From Phytoseiulus persimilis (lineage: Eukaryota > Arthropoda > Arachnida > Mesostigmata > Phytoseiidae): DNA of 64,000 nucleotides. Position 1 is the first letter of the stretch, and each line of letters opens with the position of its first letter. The notes beneath the pieces were generated by a model. It saw only the letters and a program-made list of their open reading frames with translations, was not told where the DNA came from and did not search any database. The translations under genes were made by a program, and so were the position numbers. The stretch spans positions 23,204,211 to 23,268,210 of the forward strand of contig CM075104.1 in the NCBI GenBank assembly GCA_037576195.1, in the 5' to 3' direction. Shown one piece after another: positions 31,540 through 43,011 of this stretch.

Positions 31540-32700
31540 GTTGAGAATCAGCGAAGTCCTGGGTGGTTTCTCCAGGGACCATGGATGGAATTGTGGAAAA
31601 CTCCGACGAGCTCTGGGGAACGCAATACTGATCTGATTGGTGGGATTAAAAATGGGAGATGAAAAAATTCCCGGACCGGATGAAAGACCGAAATACAGGT
31701 CAAAACACAGAAGTCACCAAATGTTGCGGCTCGAAGTAAACACCCTCAACATGCGCTCATATTCGGGCTTTGAAAGATAATGTTCTCGGTAAGAAATATT
31801 GTGTGGGAACCGTTCAGACAGAAAACAGCCCATCTGACCTCTTCGAGGAACCTTGGGGGTAGTCGAGAGATTTCTTTCACGTTATTGGTCTCATGAAATC
31901 ATGGAATCTGCGTGAGCGTTCGACTCCGAACAGCCCCCGCTGAAGTGAAATTTGGTCACGAATACTTTCCCGCCGAGAAGAAGTTTGAGCCTGGTGTACG
32001 CGCTCTTGTGCGACCGGTGTAATCATTCGTCCCACGAGCAGCCCGGGGATTTCCCTAGTCGCCGTCACTCGCCGTGGCGTGATTGCTATCAGCTCGAAGA
32101 AGTCTACGCTCAGTTCCGAGCTCGTGTCTCCAAGACCAGACCGTCAATCGGAACTACTGGAATCTCTTTGAGCCGCGAATAGCGTGAACAATGGTAATTG
32201 TCCTCGGATCACCTGTCCCATCGTCGCTCGGGGACTCTACGTCAAGAAGTAGTTCAGAGTCTTGCTTCTTCATTGTCAAGCGTGGTATGGCTCTTGCTGG
32301 GACTCGAGGCATGAGGCGACATTGAATCAATTCGATTCAAATCGAAACGCTCCAATGCGGATATCTGTACTTCGAAGCTCGCCATAAGTTGATTGATACC
32401 CTCCGAATCAGATCCTATCGGTCAATGCGTAGGCTGGGAAGCTTGTCCTGCTCTGCGGAGGATTCCGTGTCTTGAGAGGAATGATCCGAAATCCCCTCTC
32501 TTATCGTCCAACGCTTTCGTAACCGTACCAACTGCGCTTGGTTCCATGAATCGCTTCGGAATCTCAACAACGATGGCAGACTAGGAGGAGACAAGAGCTT
32601 CCAACTTGCGAGTCTGGTCATTGTCCATTCGTCTCGAAGCCATCGGAGTCGCCTCAGCTCGCAAATTCAGTCTCCACGCGCTTTCTCTATCGAACGACAG
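31540..32700. other. no recognisable gene
   Basis: No domain or repeat recognised. The last few hundred bases may be the decayed N-terminal half of the Tc3-like transposase that follows. Confidence 0.35.
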
Positions 32701-32719
32701 CTCCAACATCGGAACACAC

Positions 32720-33175
32720 GCTGGTTCAATAAATTCTCTTCAGCGATGAAAAAAAGTTCTCCCTCGACGGGCCGGACGGCTACAATCACTATTGGAGAGA
32801 TTTGAGGAAGGAACAAATGATCTTCTCACGACGCAGTTCCCGGGGAGGATCGGTCATATGTTGGGGTCGCTTTGGGTCCTTGGGGAAAGTGGAACTAGCG
32901 TTTTCCTCATCAAAAATGGATTCCATAGAATATCAAGGGGTGCTAGATTCTCATCTTTCACCTATTTTGAGGAGGTTCCGCCCCCTCAAACTGATATTTC
33001 AACATGATAATGCATCTGTGCATGCCAGCTCGAGTACAAATCGATGGTTGAAGTCCAAGAGGATCAAGGTTCTCAAAACGCCAGCGTGCAGTCCTTACTT
33101 GAATCCCATGGAGAACGCTGAGGCATTGTCGCTCGGCGGAAAACACGGAAAACAGGCGATTCGAAAATGTAGATG
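32720..33175 (+). pseudogene. Tc3-like transposase catalytic fragment
   Basis: Two plus-strand frames combine into the catalytic core. Near 32730-32800 the sequence reads RWFNK, FSDEKKFSLDGPDGYNHYW and RDLRKEQ. The frame of 32802 then gives GGSVICWGRFG, LIFQHDNASVHAS and CSPYLNPMEN, the second D and the E region of the DD34E motif. The usual LW after the final Glu is lost and the C-terminus is scrambled. It is on the opposite strand from the related remnant at 3296-4330. Confidence 0.75.
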
Positions 33176-33842
33176 AAATGAAAGGAGGCATAGTGAATGC
33201 TTGGAGCAGTATTGGGCAAGGAACAATTGATAATCTCATTTCTTGCATGCCAGATCCCGAGTTCCACGTCGTATCAAGAAAGGGGAAACAGATAAACTAT
33301 TGAGAAGCCTTAGTCTTTTTTCCGATCAGATGGAATTATCGAGAATCTGGAGGTCACTCTAAAGCCTTGAGAAATCTTTCTCCTCTCGTCTCGACGCCCA
33401 CACGAGATTTGATCCGAGGGTCTTACATGTGGTGTATAGATTCGTGGAAACTCCCACCTGATTCTATGAGCATTCCCTTGGGTGTCGTAGGATTCTCGAA
33501 GCATCAGTTTCAGAAGCTTGGATGTGTCGTCAGGACTTATGAACATCGTTTCCGATCGAAAAGCGATGTACGGATGGTTCTGCCGTTTGAGGGTTTTTGG
33601 CTGCTCGAAGCGGTTCAAACGAACGTCAAACAGACTCCGGAGGCTGTGCGGACTACCAAGGGTTCTGCACTCTTGCACGTGATGCTACACTGCGTTACTG
33701 TAGCTCCAAATCCAACCCAACGTGCATGGAAGTGAGGGTCGAGGCAAATGTCAACATTCCGCAGGAAATGCAACCCGAGTCTCAACGCGCTGAGATAACA
33801 TGGAGGCCTGACTTCGTCATCATCCAAGCCGGTCTCCTGATA

Positions 33843-35231
33843 CAGGGTGACCGGAAATAACGTGAACTCGCGAAATCGGCGGTCAAAAAAGGAAGACACT
33901 GGGCGTTGACAGAAAATCGACGGATTCGTGTGCTCGGGGGCCTCGGTGAACTATATTTCGAGAGGTTTCGAAATTGCCGCCTCGGGCTCGGATACAGAGG
34001 CTCAAACGTTTCTTGAAGTTGGCGGCTATTGGCCGAGGCTCTTCCAGAGATAATCGATCCCACTCCCGGCGAAGAGAGCGCTGAAGGGCGTCTAGAGTCT
34101 TGTGCGGTTTATCGCAGGCCATCGCTCGTAGAATTGACCGAAAACTGAAATCCATTGGGTTCCGGTCGGGAGAATACGGAGGCCACTCAGAGCACGTGAT
34201 GAAGTCTGGGAAATGTGCTCGACACCACTGCTGAGTTTCCTTAGCACTATGAGCGGGCGCGGAATCCTGCTGGAAAGTCCAACGACCTTCACCGGAATGT
34301 TCCCGCGCCCACGGAGCGACAACTGCTCCCAAAATATCACGGCGTTGCACTTCAGCGTCGATTTTCACTCCTGACTGCACTAAAACCAAGGGTGTGGATT
34401 TTGGCGGTGCTCAACGATTTGAGAGGTTGAAGGCTCCGAACACCAAATGCGATCGTTCTGGCGATTGGGAGACTGTTCGATCGTGAACAACTCCTCGTCA
34501 GTGGACAGGATAGTTTCCCATGCCGAACCTACGGCCCGCTCGGCAAGATCACAGCATCGTTGCAGTCTTTTACGCTTGCTGTCTTCGGTCAGTCGCTGGC
34601 CTTTTCTCGGCTTGTAGGCCTTGAGGCCCACAACATTTTTCGCTATCTGGCGCACTGATCCGCGTTTGAGGCCAAGCTCACGAGCGATTTTCCGCAGGGA
34701 TTTCTAGGGATTTCGTTAAAGTCTCCTCTTAAGGATGTTCCGATTCCTGGGACTGTTCACGGTTGGTTTTCTGCCTCGTCCCGTCAGGTGGCAGCCGAGC
34801 GTAGGCGGGTCAACTCACTGGATCGATATGGAAACTCAGACGGAGGGTGGATACTGGCTTCTGATCAGTTATTCGCCAGTCGCAAACTCAGATAGGAATA
34901 ATTGGGAATAACTTCGAACTTCGATCGTTCGACGATCTCAATGGTGGCCAAGCTCGGGAAACCTGCGGATTGCTTTCGACACGGTCGATTTGAGAGCACT
35001 AACCATGCGAACGATGTCACACTGAGCGTAATCCCGCTGGAATCATTTCAAAATCAGGGAACGCTTGCTTGTCGTCCGGGAGAAGAAAATGTCAACAACT
35101 TGGAGCCCGTACGCACGGAGTGAGGGATCGACTGATGGCTTCTGAACGCATCGTCATAAACTTCGGTGCCCTCCTCACAGCGAGACTTACAGCTCGTTTG
35201 AAAAAAAGTTCACGTTATTTCTGGTCACCTG
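33843..35231 (-). mobile_element. IS630/Tc1-type transposon with inverted ends and TA duplication
   Basis: The left end CAGGGTGACCGGAAATAACG (33843) and the reverse complement of the right end (CAGGTGACCAGAAATAACG, ending 35231) match over about 25 bases with one gap and one mismatch. TA flanks both (33841-33842, 35232-35233). The length is 1389 bp and the transposase is on the minus strand. CAGGGTG starts are common in this superfamily. Confidence 0.88.
33883..34790 (-). pseudogene. IS630/Tc1/mariner superfamily transposase, frameshifted
   Basis: The minus-strand N-terminal part gives LGLKRGSVRQIAKNVVGLKA and YKPRKGQRLTEDSKRKRLQRC (helix-turn-helix and linker), then ILSTDEELFTIEQ..NRQNDR (first catalytic D) in the frame of 34655. 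After a frameshift near 34385 it continues with WTFQQDSAPAHSAKETQQW (second D) and EWPPYSPDRNPMDFS (third acidic position, where DLNPMD is more usual) to the stop at 33883. The N-terminal region beyond 34700 is decayed. Confidence 0.85.
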
Positions 35232-35272
35232 TAATCGCAAGCTCGGCGATCATCCAGGAACCAGCCGGCCTT

Positions 35273-35385
35273 CGGCCGACTGGAGTCGGCCGCGCTGCGC
35301 GCGGTTTGACGGCGCTCCCTGCCATCGAGGCACTTTCTTTCCCTTCACTGGGTCAGCATTCTGATTTTGAAAAATATGGTCAGAT
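35273..35385 (+). repeat. hairpin-rich leader of the 45-bp composite repeat, copy A
   Basis: GCCGGCCTTCGGCC, CCGACTGGAGTCGG and GCGCTGCGCGC can each form a short hairpin. The segment through CATTCTGATTTTGAAAA is about 90% identical to 46213-46334, which precedes the second array. It is shared by both arrays, so it belongs to the repeat rather than to local flank. Confidence 0.85.
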
Positions 35386-38300
35386 TGGTCTTGGAATCAC
35401 CCCTCCAGAGTTGTAAAGTAACGCTCAGATTGGTCTCGGAATCGCCCCTCCAGAGTTGGAATGTAATGGCCAGATTGGTCCCGGAATCACCCCTCCAGAG
35501 TTGGGAAGTAATGCTCAGATTGGTCTCGGAATCACCTCTCCAGAGTTGGGAAGTAATGCTCAGATTTGCCCCGGAATCACCCCTCCAGAGTTAAAAAGCA
35601 ATGCTCAGATTGGTTTCGGAATCACACCTCCAGAGTTGCATAGTAATGCTCAGATTGGTCTTGAAATCACCCCTCCAGAGTTGGAAAGTAATGCTCAGAT
35701 TTGCCCCGGAATCACCCCTCCAGAGTTAAAAAGCAATGCTCAGATTGGTTTCGGAATCACACCTCCAGAGTTGCATAGTAATGCTCAGATTGGTCTTGAA
35801 ATCACCCCTCCGGAGTTGGAAAGTAATGCTCAGATTGGTCTCGAAATCACCCCTCCAGAGTTGGAAAGTAATGCTCAGATTGGTCTCGGAATCACCCCTC
35901 CAGAGTTGGGAAGTAATGCTCAGATTTGCCCCGGAATCACCCCTGCAGAGTTAAAAAGCAATGCTCAGATTGGTTTCGGAATCACACCTCCAGAGTTGCA
36001 TAGTAATGCTCAGATTGGTCTTGAAATCACCCCTCCAGAGTTGGAAAGTAATGCTCAGATTGGTCTCGAAATCACCCCTCCAGAGCTGGAAAGTAATGCT
36101 CAGATTGGTCTCGGAATCACCCCTCCAGAGTTGGAAAGTTATGCTCAGATTGGTCTCGGAATCACCCCTCCAGAGTTGGAAAGTAATGCTCAGATTGACC
36201 CCGGAATCACCCCTCCAGAGTTGGAAAGTAATGCTCAGATTGGTCTCGGTATCACCCCTCCAGAGTTGGAAAGTAATGCTCAGATTGGCCCCGCAATCAC
36301 CCCTCCAGAGTTGCATAGTAATGCTCAGATTGGTCTTGAAATCACCCCTCCAGAGTTGGAAAGTAATGCTCAGATTGGTCTCGAAATCACCCCTCCAGAG
36401 CTGGAAAGTAATGCTCAGATTGGTCTCGGAATCACCCCTCCAGAGTTGGAAAGTTATGCTCAGATTGGTCTCGGAATCACCCCTCCAGAGTTGGAAAGTA
36501 ATGCTCAGATTGACCCCGGAATCACCCCTCCAGAGTTGGAAAGTAATGCTCAGATTGGTCTCGGTATCACCCCTCCAGAGTTGGAAAGTAATGCTCAGAT
36601 TGATCTCGGAATCACCCCTCCAGAGTTGCAAAGTAATGCTCAGATTAACCCCGGAATCACTCCTCCAGAGTTGGAAAGTAATGCTCAGATTGACCCCGGA
36701 ATCACCCCTCCAGAGTTGGGAAGTAATGCTCAGATTGGTCTCGGAATCACCCCTCCAGAGTTGGGAAGTAATGCTCAGATTTGCCCCGGAATCACCCCTC
36801 CAGAGTTAAAAAGCAATGCTCAGATTGGTTTCGGAATCACACCTCCAGAGTTGCATAGTAATGCTCAGATTGGTCTTGAAATCACCCCTCCAGAGTTGGA
36901 AAGTAATGCTCAGATTTGCCCCGGAATCACCCCTCCAGAGTTAAAAAGCAATGCTCAGATTGGTCTCGGAATCACACCTCCAGAGTTGCATAGTAATGCT
37001 CAGATTGGTCTTGAAATCACCCCTCCAGAATTGGAAAGTAATGCTCAGATTTGCCCCGGAATCACCCCTCCAGAGTTAAAAAGCAATGCTCAGATTGGTT
37101 TCGGAATCACACCTCCAGAGTTGCATAGTAATGCTCAGATTGGTCTTGAAATCACCCCTCCAGAGTTGGAAAGTAATGCTCAGATTGGTCTCGAAATCAC
37201 CCCTCCAGAGTTGGAAAGTAATGCTCAGATTGGTCTCGGAATCACCCCTCCAGAGTTGGGAAGTAATGCTCAGATTTGCCCCGGAATCACCCCTGCAGAG
37301 TTAAAAAGCAATGCTCAGATTGGTTTCGGAATCACACCTCCAGAGTTGCATAGTAATGCTCAGATTGGTCTTGAAATCACCCCTCCAGAGTTGGAAAGTA
37401 ATGCTCAGATTGGTCTCGAAATCACCCCTCCAGAGCTGGAAAGTAATGCTCAGATTGGTCTCGGAATCACCCCTCCAGAGTTGGAAAGTTTTGCTCAGAT
37501 TGGTCTCGGAATCACCCCTCCAGAGTTGGAAAGTAATGCTCAGATTGACCCCGGAATCACCCCTCCAGAGTTGGAAAGTAATGCTCAGATTGGTCTCGGT
37601 ATCACCCCTCCAGAGTTGGAAAGTAATGCTCAGATTGGCCCCGCAATCACCCCTCCAGAGTTGCATAGTAATGCTCAGATTGGTCTTGAAATCACCCCTC
37701 CAGAGTTGGAAAGTAATGCTCAGATTGGTCTCGAAATCACCCCTCCAGAGCTGGAAAGTAATGCTCAGATTGGTCTCGGAATCACCCCTCCAGAGTTGGA
37801 AAGTTATGCTCAGATTGGTCTCGGAATCACCCCTCCAGAGTTGGAAAGTAATGCTCAGATTGACCCCGGAATCACCCCTCCAGAGTTGGAAAGTAATGCT
37901 CAGATTGGTCTCGGTATCACCCCTCCAGAGTTGGAAAGTAATGCTCAGATTGATCTCGGAATCACCCCTCCAGAGTTGCAAAGTAATGCTCAGATTAACC
38001 CCGGAATCACTCCTCCAGAGTTGGAAAGTAATGCTCAGATTGACCCCGGAATCACCCCTCCAGAGTTGGGAAGTAATGCTCAGATTGGTCTCGGAATCAC
38101 CCCTCCAGATTTGGGAAGTAATGCTCAGATTGGTCTCGGAGTTACCCCTCCAGAGTTGGGAAGTAATGCTCAGATTGGTCTCGGAATCACCCCTCCAGAG
38201 TTGGAAAGTAATGCTCAGATTGGTCTCGGAATCACCCCTCCAGAGTTGGAAAGTAATGCTCAGATTGACCCCGGAATCACCCCTCCAGAGTTGGAAAGTA

Positions 38301-41300
38301 ATGCTCAGATTGGTCTCGGTATCACCCCTCCAGAGTTGGAAAGTAATGCTCAGATTGATCTCGGAATCACCCCTCCAGAGTTGCAAAGTAATGCTCAGAT
38401 TAACCCCGGAATCACTCCTCCAGAGTTGGAAAGTAATGCTCAGATTGACCCCGGAATCACCCCTCCAGAGTTGGAAAGTAATGCTCAGATTGGTCTCGGA
38501 ATCACCCCTCCAGAGTTGGGAAGTAATGCTCAGATTGGTCTCGGAATTACCCCTCCAGAGTTGGGAAGTAATGCTCAGATTGGTCTCGGAATCACCCCTC
38601 CAGAGTTGGAAAGTAATGCTCAGATTGGTCTCGGAATCACCCCTCCAGACTTGAAAAGTAATGGTCCGATCGGTTCCGGAATCACCCCTCCACGTTTTGA
38701 GAAGTATGGTCAGATTGACCCCGGGATCACCCCTCCAGAGTTGGAAAGTAATGCTCAGATTGGTCTCGGAATCACCCCTCCAGAGTTGGGAAGTAATGCT
38801 CAGATTGGTCTCGGAGTTACCCCTCCAGAGTTGGGAAGTAATGCTCAGATTGGTCTCGGAGTTACCCCTCCAGAGTTGGAAAGTAATGTTCAGATTGGTC
38901 TCGGAGTTACCCCTCCAGAGTTGGAAAGTAATGCTCAGATTGACCCCGGAACCACTCCTCCAGAGTTGGAAAGTAATGCTCAGATTGACCCCGGAATCAC
39001 CCCTCCAGAGTTGGAAAGTAATGCTCAGATTGACCCCGGAATCACCCCTCCAGAGTTGGAAAGTAATGCTCAGATTGGTCTCGGAATCACCCCTCCAGAG
39101 TTGGAAAGTAATGCTCAGATTGACAACGGAATCACCCCTCCAGAGTTGGGAAGTAATGCTCAGATTGGTCTCGGAGTTACCCCTCCAGAGTTGGAAAGTA
39201 ATGTTCAGATTGGTCTCGGAGTTACCCCTCCAGAGTTGGAAAGTAATGTTCAGATTGGTCTCGGAATCACCCCTCCAGAGTTGGAAAGTAATGCTCAGAT
39301 TGGTCTCGGAATCACCCCTCCAGAGTTGGGAAGTAATGCTCAGATTGGTCTCGGAGTTACCCCTCCAGAGTTGGGAAGTAATGCTCAGATTGGTCTCGGA
39401 GTTACCCCTCCAGAGTTGGAAAGTAATGCTCAGATTGACCCCGGAATCACTCCTCCAGAGTTGGAAAGTAATGCTCAGATTGACCCCGGAATCACCCCTC
39501 CAGAGTTGGAAAGTAATGCTCAGATTGACCCCGGAATCACCCCTCCAGAGTTGGAAAGTAATGCTCGTTGGTCTCGGAATCACCCCTCCAGAGTTGGAAA
39601 GTAATGCTCAGATTAACCCCGGAATCACTCCTCCAGAGTTGGAAAGTAATGCTCAGATTGACAACGGAATCACCCCTCCAGAGTTGGAAAGTAATGCTCA
39701 GATTTACCCCGGAATCACTCCTCCAGAGTTGGAAATTAATGCTCAGATTAACCCCGGAATCACTCCTCCAGAGTTGGAAAGTAATGCTCAGATTTACCCC
39801 GGAATCACCCCTCCAGAGTTGGAAAGTAATGCTCAGATTAACCCCGGAATCACTCCTCCAGAGTTGGAAAGTAGTGCTCAGATTGACAACGGAATCACCC
39901 CTCCAGAGTTGGAAAGTAATGCTCAGATTAACCCCGGAATCACTCCTCCAGAGTTGGAAAGTAATGCTCAGATTAACCCCGGAATCACTCCTCCAGAGTT
40001 GGAAAGTAATGCTCAGATTTACCCCGGAATCATCTCTCAAGAGTTGGAAAGTAATGCTCAGATTAACCCCGGAATCACCTCTCCAGAGTTGGAAAGTAAT
40101 GCTCAGATTAACCCCGGAATCACCCCTCCAGAGTTGGAAAGTAATGCTCAGATTGGTCTCGGAATCACCCCTCCAGAGTTGGGAAGTAATGCTCAGATTG
40201 GTCTCGGAATCACCCCTCCAGAGTTGGGAAGTAATGCTCAGATTGGTCTCGGAGTTACCCCTCCAGAGTTGGGAAGTAATGCTCAGATTGGTCTCGGAGT
40301 TACCCCTCCAGAGTTGGAAAGTAATGCTCAGATTGACCCCGGAATCACTCCTCCAGAGTTGGAAAGTAATGCTCAGATTGACCCCGGAATCACCCCTCCA
40401 GAGTTGGAAAGTAATGCTCAGATTGACCCCGGAATCACCCCTCCAGAGTTGGAAAGTAATGCTCGTTGGTCTCGGAATCACCCCTCCAGAGTTGGAAAGT
40501 AATGCTCAGATTAACCCCGGAATCACTCCTCCAGAGTTGGAAAGTAATGCTCAGATTGACAACGGAATCACCCCTCCAGAGTTGGAAAGTAATGCTCAGA
40601 TTTACCCCGGAATCACTCCTCCAGAGTTGGAAATTAATGCTCAGATTAACCCCGGAATCACTCCTCCAGAGTTGGAAAGTAATGCTCAGATTTACCCCGG
40701 AATCACCCCTCCAGAGTTGGAAAGTAATGCTCAGATTAACCCCGGAATCACTCCTCCAGAGTTGGAAAGTAGTGCTCAGATTGACAACGGAATCACCCCT
40801 CCAGAGTTGGAAAGTAATGCTCAGATTAACCCCGGAATCACTCCTCCAGAGTTGGAAAGTAATGCTCAGATTAACCCCGGAATCACTCCTCCAGAGTTGG
40901 AAAGTAATGCTCAGATTTACCCCGGAATCATCCCTCAAGAGTTGGAAAGTAATGCTCAGATTAACCCCGGAATCACCTCTCCAGAGTTGGAAAGTAATGC
41001 TCAGATTAACCCCGGAATCACCCCTCCAGAGTTGGAAAGTAATGCTCAGATTGGTCTCGGAATCACCCCTCCAGAGTTGGGAAGTAATGCTCAGATTGGT
41101 CTCGGAATCACCCCTCCAGACTTGAAAAGTAATGGTCAGATCGGTTCCGGAATCACCCCTCCACGTTTTGAAAAGTACGGTCAGATTGGTTCTAGAATCA
41201 CCCCTCCACGTTTTGAAAAGTATGGTCAGATTGGTTCTAGAATCACCCCTCCAGCTTCTGAAAAGTATGGTCAGACTCGTACCGGAATCACCTCTCAAGA

Positions 41301-41330
41301 CTCGGGAAAGTATGTTCAGATTGGTCCCAG
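35386..41330 (+). repeat. 45-bp minisatellite array A (about 132 units)
   Basis: Head-to-tail units of the form CAGATTGGTCTCGGAATCAC + CCCTCCAGAGTTGGAAAGTA + ATGCT. The most variable part is the six bases after CAGATT (GGTCTC, GACCCC, AACCCC, TGCCCC, TACCCC, GACAAC). Almost all units are exactly 45 bp. The last few (41160-41330) are diverged, with CGTTTTGAAAAGTATGG. Because 45 is divisible by three and the unit lacks stops, several frames on both strands stay open for hundreds of codons. The longest is 1382 codons and has no ATG at its start. The variation changes amino acids freely, which argues against coding. Confidence 0.97.
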
Positions 41331-41340
41331 AATCACCTTC

Positions 41341-41430
41341 ATGTCTTTCAGAAAAAGTGCGGACGAACTGACAGACAAACTGACAAACTTACAAACTGAC
41401 AGACTAAGCCGATAATATATAGTAAGGATG
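41341..41430 (+). repeat. trailer of the composite repeat, copy A
   Basis: AAGTGCGGACGAACTGACAG through ATATATAGTAAGGATG. Related trailers occur at 56427-56510 and, inverted, at 63230-63300, each next to 45-bp units. Confidence 0.85.
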
Positions 41431-41880
41431 TGTCCGTTAACGGGAGAGCTTCAACACTGCCAGGCGAATTTTAGCATTCTTCCTCCTGGACCCCACAAAA
41501 AAAACGCTACCAGAAATATATGATCCCGTCTCTCTCGATCCCTCTCCCTCTCATCGACGACATGGGAAGGGATTTTTGAGAATGAAGGTCAAAAAGTTCA
41601 CGATTGCATGAGGCTTGCAATCAAGATGGAATTCCGGGAGTTGTGTCGCGGCTCCATCCATTGGCGTTGATCACCATAGATGAGTTCTGCCATTCTGAGG
41701 GAGGTCTTTGGTGGCCGCACAGGTGCCGCTTGAATTTCGCGGCGGTATCGTACAACTCAGATCAGTTCGCTTGCTGGTATTGAATCGAGGAGTGCAACAA
41801 TGAAATGCAACTGTCATTCCTGAATTCGTCGCATCCGTCGAATCGAACACAATGGTTCGAATGCACGTCTCCCATCCTGG
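41431..41880. other. no recognisable feature upstream of the secreted-protein gene
   Basis: I see no ORF or repeat here; it may hold distal regulatory sequence of the gene that starts at 41943. Confidence 0.35.
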
Positions 41881-41885
41881 CAGAT

Positions 41886-41930
41886 GCTATTTAACGGCCA
41901 GCCTGCATCGGAGCCGAGAGACAGTTTGAA
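41886..41930 (+). promoter_or_regulatory. TATA-like box and initiator-like site
   Basis: CTATTTAACGG begins near 41887, and GAGACAGTTTG lies about 30-35 bases downstream, about 20 bases before the ATG. The spacing fits a TATA/Inr promoter for the three-exon gene. Confidence 0.5.
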
Positions 41931-41942
41931 CGGCTCGAAATC

Positions 41943-42463
41943 ATGAAGTTCTTCATCTTTCTTCTCGGTGTCGGCCTCGTTTTGACTCATGGTGAGAGCG
42001 ACTCCGATGTGAAGAACTCTACCGATCTTTTCTCATCGCTCTCCGCAGGGAAATTCTGACCTATTCTATCGATTCAGAGGAGGATGTCACGGCAAAGCCC
42101 GAGAGGCAACCTTGCGACGGTCGTGGCAGACTCATCAGCCGCAACGGCTGCACCGAGTTTTGTCATTCTCCTGGCTCGGAAAAACCTTACTTCTTTACCC
42201 CCGCTGTGGGCGTACCCTGCGAGGTATCCGAGTCCATCTCGGTTTTCGTTCGTTGCTATTTATTTTGTTATTGTCGAGTTTCGTTCGCGTAATTCGGGAA
42301 ACAACCGGAGCTCGCGAGCATCCCTAATGATTATCCGCATATCTTACAGCTATATTCTTTAGGGGGATTCGTGAACCCAGGGTTTTGCGTGAAAGATGAG
42401 TCCGGATTCACCGCCGAGTACGGCGATTGCGATTGTGATGGCAGTAGACAATACATCGCATGA
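41943..42463 (+). CDS. small secreted cysteine-rich protein, three exons
   Basis: Exon 1 (41943-41991) encodes a clear signal peptide, MKFFIFLLGVGLVLTHG. Intron 1 is 41992-42077 (GTGAGAG...GATTCAG), exon 2 is 42078-42223, intron 2 is 42224-42349 (GTATCC...TTACAG, with a branch-like CCTAATGA), and exon 3 is 42350-42463. The predicted product is 102 residues. Mature cysteines are spaced C-x11-C-x3-C-x18-C-x13-C-x13-C-x-C (including NGCTEFC and GDCDCDG). AATAAA at 42490-42495 follows the stop by 26 bases. Seven cysteines leave one unpaired. The layout resembles secreted salivary, defence or venom-type small proteins of arthropods, including tick cysteine-rich peptides, but I cannot assign a family or claim toxicity. 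This is the only complete host-like gene I see. Confidence 0.65.
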
Positions 42464-42489
42464 AGCTGAATCATTCTCCTTGCTGACCC

Positions 42490-42495
42490 AATAAA
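42490..42495 (+). terminator. poly(A) signal of the secreted-protein gene
   Basis: AATAAA 26 bases after the predicted stop codon. Confidence 0.6.
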
Positions 42496-42499
42496 ATGC

Positions 42500-43010
42500 A
42501 GTTTGTGTCAAGATGTTTGTCATCTATGGACTCGATCGCTCGGAGGTTCACCGCCCCGATATGACGCCACCTAGACTCACAGGCCTCTCCTCGATGTCAT
42601 GGGATACCAACCCGACATGGAATTGATGAGGAGTGGTTCACAAGCATGGGCGAAGACTTCGGTGCAGAATGAAGGTGCTTCCGGGACCGATCTAGCCATA
42701 CTCTCGGGGATCTCTTCTTTGTGGGGTCCAGGAAGCAAAATGCGTGGTGCAGACTGTGCCATAGCCCCATCACAGTGCTGTGGGAGTCGCGAACCTACTA
42801 AAAGCCTCCCAAACCCCCGCCCGCTGTCGGTTCAGCATCACTTCGAACCGATATGAACAGGAGTCATCATCCCTATATCCGTATCCTAAATCGTATCCTC
42901 GCGAGCCGTTAACTTGGTGGTGCTCTGTTGCATATGATGAGGAGTGTGCCGATGTGTGCACCGTGGTCAGTGGCGAACGTGTATCGCTCGTTCTATGTGC
43001 TGTGCTCGGA
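42500..43010. other. no recognisable gene
   Basis: Short overlapping ORFs without motifs. Confidence 0.35.
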
Positions 43011-43011
43011 C

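Noticed and set aside
35456-39604. 1382-codon ORF made of a 15-residue repeat
   Set aside because: It is a by-product of a 45-bp stop-free satellite unit. Other frames and the minus strand are also open, there is no ATG start, and residue changes are unconstrained.
37301-41298. Minus-strand 287-760 codon repeat ORFs (QLWRGDSETNLS type)
   Set aside because: Same cause as the plus-strand satellite ORFs; no promoter or non-repeat domain.
35386-41330. Resemblance to a CRISPR array (regular repeats)
   Set aside because: Units are contiguous and all alike with no unique spacers, and the DNA is eukaryotic.
41943-42463. Calling the secreted Cys-rich gene a toxin or chemokine-binding protein
   Set aside because: Cysteine spacing does not match a family I can name, and secretion plus cysteines alone does not show activity.
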